Of a stretch of 64,000 nt of DNA, positions 59,926 to 64,000 are shown one piece after another. This DNA is from an uncultured Granulosicoccaceae bacterium. GTDB taxonomy: Bacteria > Pseudomonadota > Gammaproteobacteria > Granulosicoccales > Granulosicoccaceae. A program made the translations under genes and the position numbers. Positions within the stretch are counted from its first letter, which is position 1, and every line of letters begins with the position of its first letter. The notes beneath the pieces are model-generated. The model did not search any database. It was not told the origin of the DNA and worked only from the letters and a program-made list of their open reading frames with translations. Location: positions 26,230-90,229 of the forward strand of contig CALISD010000016.1 of NCBI GenBank assembly GCA_938041955.1. The letters are read 5' to 3'.

Positions 59926-61167
59926 TTAGGTGTCTAATTCAAATTGACGCAGGAAAGTGATCATTACGTTGAGTGCCGCGAGTGCGTCTTCTTTGGTGAT
60001 GCTCTCGTCCGGGTGGTGACTTAGCCCGTCTTTACAGCGAACAAATAACATCGCCACACGAGTGAGAGATGCCAGTGCCATGGCGTCGTGCCCGGCCCCA
60101 CTTGGAAGAGAGTGTAGTCTGTACCCGGCACTTTTGACCGCATTGCCCAGCTGGCCGCTGAGCCAGCTGTCACACCTGACACCCTTTGCACTGTAAGTAT
60201 TTTGCACCGTGATTTGCAATTGCCGTCTTTTGGCTATTTTTACCAGAGCCTCCTCAATTTGGGCGGTAGCATAGGCACGGTGATTGTCATCGCTTGAACG
60301 CAGGTCTAAAGAAAAAGAAACTTCCCCGGGGATGACATTTTCAGCACCTGGCTTGGCTTTGATTTGCCCCACTGTGCCTACCAGGTCATGTAGGCTGGTG
60401 CAGAGTTTTTCGATTTCGACAATACACTCGCAGGCTCCCGCCAGCGCATCTTTGCGTAAACCCATAGGCACAGTGCCAGCATGGCCCGCTTTGCCGATCA
60501 CTTTGATATTGAATCGAGAGGCGCCCGAAATAGCGGTCACCAGTCCGACCGGCAGGTCCTCACGCTCAAGCACCGGCCCTTGTTCAATATGGCATTCCAC
60601 AAACCCCAGAAAATCACCCGGCTGACGGGTTGCGGAGTCAATAGGTGCAGTGACACCAAAGGCATTTAAGGCCTCTTGCATGCTGATTTTGTCAGCATCA
60701 AGCTCTTGCAGAACACTTTCTTTTAAGGTGCCCGCTATCGCGTGTGAGCCAAGCAGAGTGGACGGGAATCGCACGCCTTCTTCGTCGCAAAAACCGACAA
60801 TCTCAACAGGGTAAGGAAGTGTCTCACCGTGGCTTTGCAGATGCTCAAGGCACATTATCGGTAGCACCACACCAAGCATACCGTCGTAGCGACCGGCATT
60901 GCGTACGGTGTCGAGGTGCGAGCCAATCAACATCGCGGCCTGATTCGGGTCATTGTCTGATCCCTCCAGTCGCCCGATTATGTTGCCAATGGCGTCGGTG
61001 TGAACCTGCATGCCAATATTTTGCATCCAATGACCCACGAGTGCATTAGCGCTTTGGTGTTCCGGGGTTAGCGACCGTCGGGTTAAGTGGTTTGGATTTT
61101 CTGATAGTTGTGCCAATTCATCAATTCTGTCGAATATCAGATCGGCAGCGGATGGGTTGGTATCCAT
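59926..61167 (-). CDS. allC: Allantoate amidohydrolase (M20 family)
   Basis: 413 residues. The M20/Zn hydrolase domain shows IGSHLDTVRNAGRYDGMLGV with the metal His and Asp, VEIVGFCDEEGVRFP with the catalytic Glu pair, VECHIEQGPVLE, and PSGAGHDAMALA near the C-terminus, all fitting AllC/HpxK and the related carbamoyl-amino-acid hydrolases. The reaction is allantoate to (S)-ureidoglycine, ammonia and CO2. N-carbamoyl-L-amino acid hydrolase is an alternative; the neighbours, which use ureidoglycine and oxalurate, support allantoate as substrate. It is first in transcription order. Confidence 0.85.
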   Translation of the reverse strand: MDTNPSAADLIFDRIDELAQLSENPNHLTRRSLTPEHQSANALVGHWMQNIGMQVHTDAIGNIIGRLEGSDNDPNQAAMLIGSHLDTVRNAGRYDGMLGVVLPIMCLEHLQSHGETLPYPVEIVGFCDEEGVRFPSTLLGSHAIAGTLKESVLQELDADKISMQEALNAFGVTAPIDSATRQPGDFLGFVECHIEQGPVLEREDLPVGLVTAISGASRFNIKVIGKAGHAGTVPMGLRKDALAGACECIVEIEKLCTSLHDLVGTVGQIKAKPGAENVIPGEVSFSLDLRSSDDNHRAYATAQIEEALVKIAKRRQLQITVQNTYSAKGVRCDSWLSGQLGNAVKSAGYRLHSLPSGAGHDAMALASLTRVAMLFVRCKDGLSHHPDESITKEDALAALNVMITFLRQFELDT

Positions 61168-61282
61168 GAGCGGCTCGTTTGAAGCGATGCTCAGAGTATC
61201 TCATGCGGTCGGCATCTGTACATGGATGTTTATCGGCCGTTGCCAACGGTCGATAGAAATTCAATAGAATTGGCGGTATTCG

Positions 61283-61543
61283 CTAATTAACGAACATAGC
61301 GCCGGTCACCGGGTTGAAGTAATCTGTCTCATGGTACTCAGCGCCTGCAGCAACCAACGCATAGCAATTACCTTTTGTTACTGCAAAACTTTTGCTCGCG
61401 TAGCCTAGCTTTTCTGCAAGCCGCAGGAAGTCAGACTTGTTCATCCAGGTGGTTGTGTCAGCCGCAGTGCAATGTGGGGAATCCATAGCCACCGTGCTGC
61501 CCAGCATACTCAGTGGCACAAGTAACGCGAAAAGCTTTTTCAT
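61283..61543 (-). CDS. PepSY-like small secreted protein
   Basis: 86 residues from the ATG at 61543 (ATGs at 61549 and 61552 are adjacent). A signal peptide is cut near STVA. The mature part, with WMNKSDFLRLAEKLGYASKS, then KGNCYALVAAGA and a late FNPVTGAMF, resembles the PepSY-type domain found in small periplasmic proteins. The Cys residues (25-35 and about 57) may form a disulfide. Function unknown. Confidence 0.7.
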   Translation of the reverse strand: MKKLFALLVPLSMLGSTVAMDSPHCTAADTTTWMNKSDFLRLAEKLGYASKSFAVTKGNCYALVAAGAEYHETDYFNPVTGAMFVN

Positions 61544-61893
61544 GGTCATCATCCGTAAGATTTCGATGGCGGGTATTTATTAGATGGCTTACAACGTGTT
61601 CAGTGAAAACGAATGTGAGGGTAGCCGCTCGAAGGCTTCACTATCCAATGAAAATAATTTATTGCTTAGGCATTGTTGTATTTTTGCGTTTTTTATTATC
61701 AGTAAATCGCGACCTCCAATGCGGGTTAGTGGCATTTTTACAACGTAGAGATTAACGATTGGTCATGCGGCTTCGGACAGTGACAGAGACTTGCTGCGGG
61801 CAGTGACTCCACAAAGCAAGATTATCTGTGTGTTGTTTAATAAAGCCATATCGCTTGCCGAACGGCTACAGCACAAATACGCACTGAGTTTAG
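61544..61893. other. Intergenic region between PepSY-like and iron-binding protein genes
   Basis: 350 bp with no supported gene. It contains AT-rich stretches near 61650-61740 that may hold the promoter for the PepSY-like gene (minus strand). No Fur-like site was seen on this side. Confidence 0.4.
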
Positions 61894-62910
61894 CTAGTTG
61901 TCGTAGCCTACTTTGTCTGCAAGTTTCACAGCATCGGATCGGTACTTGGCGATTTCAGCCAACGGAAGCTCATCAGTCTTGAATGTACCCCAGGACGTCA
62001 CCAAATCAGACCAGGCCACATCTGCTTTTACCGGGTATTCGTAGTTAGTCTCGGCATAGATACTTTGTGCTGTATCTGAAGACATAAACTCAATGAGCTT
62101 TATGGCATCTTCACGATTAGGTGCTCCGGCCGTGAGTGAGGCGCCACTGATATTCATATGTGTGCCGCGATTAGATTGATTCGGAAATATGATATTGACT
62201 GATTCGGCCCACTTTTTTTGCTCATCATCTGCCAACATCTGACCCATGTAGTAACTGTTGATGATCGCAATATCGCACTCGCCTTGTTTTATCGCTTTTA
62301 CCTGGCCGCGGTCATTGCCTTGTGGTTTGCGTGCCAGATTGTTTTTAACACCGCTCAGCCAGGCACTTGCCTGTTCTATACCGTGGTGCGCAATGATCGA
62401 AGCATTTAACGCCACCATGTAGGTGTGCTTGCCGCTGCGAGTGCACAGCTGAGACTTAAAGTCTTCCTTTGCCAGGTCTTCGTAGTCTTGTATCGCGGAT
62501 GCTTCGACCCGGTCTTTGGATGCGACGATCAGTCTTGCTCTGGTTGACAGTCCAAACCAATGGCCGGTCGGATCTCGAAACTCAGCGGGTATGTTTTTCT
62601 CTAACAGCGTGCTGCTGACCGCTTGCGTCAGACCCTGATCAACCGCTTGGTAAAGTGGCCCGCTGTCTGTGGTTAAGAGTAAATCGGCGGGCGTATTTCG
62701 CCCTTCGTTTTTTAACCGTTCAACCAGGCCTTTTTTGGCAAAAACGGTGTTTACTTTAATGCCTGTCTCAACGGTGAAGGCATCAAATATTGGCTCAATC
62801 AGGAAGGGCTGCCGGTAGGAGTACACGTTGACCTCAGCTACAACAGCCAGTGGAGCAGACAGGGCCAGAGTTGCCACCAATCTCGTGAGGGTGCGTTTGA
62901 GGTGCGTCAT
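61894..62910 (-). CDS. Ferric-iron ABC transporter substrate-binding protein
   Basis: 338 residues with a signal peptide cut after LAVVA (25). FbpA/FutA features: VNVYSYRQPFLIEPIFDAF with the first iron Tyr, FAKKGLVERLKNEG, a central TYMVALNASIIAHHG, and AIINSYYMGQM with the paired Tyr residues that bind Fe(III). A Fur-type box lies 35 bases upstream of the start. Permease and ATPase genes are not in the window; they may lie elsewhere. Confidence 0.9.
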   Translation of the reverse strand: MTHLKRTLTRLVATLALSAPLAVVAEVNVYSYRQPFLIEPIFDAFTVETGIKVNTVFAKKGLVERLKNEGRNTPADLLLTTDSGPLYQAVDQGLTQAVSSTLLEKNIPAEFRDPTGHWFGLSTRARLIVASKDRVEASAIQDYEDLAKEDFKSQLCTRSGKHTYMVALNASIIAHHGIEQASAWLSGVKNNLARKPQGNDRGQVKAIKQGECDIAIINSYYMGQMLADDEQKKWAESVNIIFPNQSNRGTHMNISGASLTAGAPNREDAIKLIEFMSSDTAQSIYAETNYEYPVKADVAWSDLVTSWGTFKTDELPLAEIAKYRSDAVKLADKVGYDN

Positions 62911-62945
62911 GGTCCTATGATCCTGAGTAAACTCTTAATGAGAAG

Positions 62946-62964
62946 GATAATGAGAATTATTCGC
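62946..62964. promoter_or_regulatory. Fur box upstream of the ferric-iron binding protein
   Basis: GATAATGAGAATTATTCGC matches the 19-bp Fur consensus GATAATGATAATCATTATC at 15 positions. It lies 35 bases upstream of the minus-strand start at 62910, so the gene is probably induced by iron starvation. Confidence 0.75.
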
Positions 62965-63053
62965 ATTGTCAATTAGGCTTTTGTACCATCAGCTGTTTCT
63001 TGATGCACTACACTGAATGGGTTCAGTCGGTCGGTTTTGAGATAGAGGTTTAT

Positions 63054-63647
63054 ATGATTGCGCTTTGGGATTTAGGCAATGTGGTTGTGCAGTGGAATCC
63101 AGAAAAAATTCTCGGCATGCTTCAATTGTCTGAAGACAAAAAAGACGTTTTAAAATCCAGATTATTCGATGGCAGTCTGTGGCTTGATCTGGATCGGGGC
63201 GTCACTACAGAGCCTGAAGTAGCCGCGTTGTTGTCTGCCGAGACACACTTGTCAGCGGATGAAGTGGAGCACTGCTTTGAAACCGTTCGTGAATCTCTGG
63301 TTAATTTTCCGCGCTCCGTTGAATTAATCAAGCAGATGAAGGACGCTGACATACCGATGTACGTGCTATCTAATATGTCGATAGTCAATGCCGGCTATCT
63401 TAGACCGCGTGAGTATTTTGAACTGTTTCAAGGCATTGTGATTTCCGCGGAGGAAAAGCTGATCAAGCCAGATACCTCGCTATTTCAGGTGGTTCTGGAT
63501 CGCTACGCGCTTGATGCTAATAACGTGGTATTTATAGATGACAGCCTGCCGAATATTCACGCAGCAAAATCACTCGGCATGCATGCGGTGCATTTCAAAG
63601 CCACTGATACATGCTATGCCAATATAAGAAAATACTTTACCTTATAG
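63054..63647 (+). CDS. HAD-family phosphatase, YihX-like
   Basis: 197 residues from the ATG at 63054, which has AGAGG 6 bases upstream; the frame opens at 63000. The nucleophile is Asp6 in ALWDLGNVVVQWNPEKIL, with D-x-G in place of D-x-D, as in E. coli YihX. Motif II is VLSNMS, motif III the Lys in EEKLIKPDTSLFQ, and motif IV FIDDSLPNIHAAKSLGMH. YihX releases phosphate from glucose-1-phosphate and related sugars; the substrate here is not shown by sequence. Confidence 0.87.
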   Translation: MIALWDLGNVVVQWNPEKILGMLQLSEDKKDVLKSRLFDGSLWLDLDRGVTTEPEVAALLSAETHLSADEVEHCFETVRESLVNFPRSVELIKQMKDADIPMYVLSNMSIVNAGYLRPREYFELFQGIVISAEEKLIKPDTSLFQVVLDRYALDANNVVFIDDSLPNIHAAKSLGMHAVHFKATDTCYANIRKYFTL

Positions 63648-63683
63648 TTTGCCGAGAGAAGTCAGAGATGCGAGGAATAAGCA

Positions 63684-63974
63684 ATGCTTGAAGAGCGCCC
63701 TAAAGCCACTCCCACGGTGCAGGTTAAAAACGATCGTGTGGTGGTAACGGAATGGCGTTTTCCACCCCAGGGTGAGACCGGCTGGCATCGACATGGTCTT
63801 GATTATGTCGTAGTGCCACAGACGACCGGCCAGTTGCTGCTGGAGACGAAAGAAGGTCAGCACTTTTCGGATCTGGTGACTGGGATCGCCTACTATCGTG
63901 AACTCGGTGTGGAACACAATGTGATCAATCCAAATGATCATGAATTTGTTTTTGTAGAAACTGAAATTCTTTAG
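63684..63974 (+). CDS. Small cupin-domain protein
   Basis: 96 residues. The single cupin barrel shows VVVTEWRFPPQGETGWHRHGLDYVVVP, here with the metal ligands in the two His of WHRHG, and a second part GVEHNVINPNDHEFVFVE with another His. The family includes small metal-binding enzymes and sensors; no specific reaction can be assigned. It follows the phosphatase gene by 36 bases and is probably co-transcribed. Confidence 0.82.
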   Translation: MLEERPKATPTVQVKNDRVVVTEWRFPPQGETGWHRHGLDYVVVPQTTGQLLLETKEGQHFSDLVTGIAYYRELGVEHNVINPNDHEFVFVETEIL

Positions 63975-64000
63975 TTTTGCTACCCATTGGGCTGTTTGGA

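Overview
The window is a bacterial chromosome segment around the replication origin, most likely from a gammaproteobacterium. The evidence is gene order: gyrB-recF-dnaN-dnaA runs leftward, rpmH-rnpA-yidD-yidC-mnmE runs rightward, then come mnmG-rsmG-parA-parB, the nine-gene atp operon and glmU-glmS. PrlC, SthA, UbiD and HemC/HemD also fit. The dense secreted proteins and the purine-nitrogen catabolism would suit a marine heterotroph of the Chromatiales/Granulosicoccus kind, but that placement is inference. No tRNA, rRNA, CRISPR array, prophage or insertion sequence was seen.

Layout. 1-7.9 kb: end of sthA, a BenE transporter, argH (minus), hemC-hemD, then two DUF4398-type lipoproteins, one fused to an OmpA domain. 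8-18.3 kb: an imperfect palindromic element, ubiD and prlC, then gyrB-recF-dnaN-dnaA, all minus. recF carries two parS-like sites, and the AT-rich dnaN-dnaA gap has DnaA boxes and is the best oriC candidate. 18.5-22.7 kb: rpmH-rnpA-yidD-yidC-mnmE. 22.7-25.1 kb: a lone sulfotransferase, a small YeaQ/YmgE-type membrane protein and about 600 bp without a gene. 25.1-41.8 kb: mnmG-rsmG-parAB, atpIBEFHAGDC and glmU-glmS, with a divergent outer-membrane protein between the last two groups.

41.9-64 kb is accessory. It holds a DUF2147 protein, an enoyl-CoA hydratase, a SASA-type esterase with three Asp-rich disulfide repeats, a CitE-like lyase, a lipoprotein nuclease, an XRE regulator, and a translationally coupled pair that looks like a copper amine oxidase split over two genes. 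From 50 to 61 kb six minus-strand genes make up an allantoate-to-carbamoyl-phosphate route: allantoate amidohydrolase, ureidoglycine-glyoxylate aminotransferase, the three FdrA/YlbE/YlbF-type proteins linked to oxamate carbamoyltransferase, and carbamate kinase. A trypsin-like protease and two glycosyltransferases interrupt this set. The window ends with a PepSY-like secreted protein, a ferric-iron binding protein under a likely Fur box, a YihX-like phosphatase and a cupin.

How it fits together. The central 30 kb is the conserved replication, segregation, membrane-insertion and energy core: DnaA and oriC start replication, ParA/ParB act on parS inside recF, and YidC inserts F0 subunits made by the nearby atp operon. 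The right third looks like carbon/nitrogen scavenging, with ATP recovered from carbamoyl phosphate made from purine ureides.
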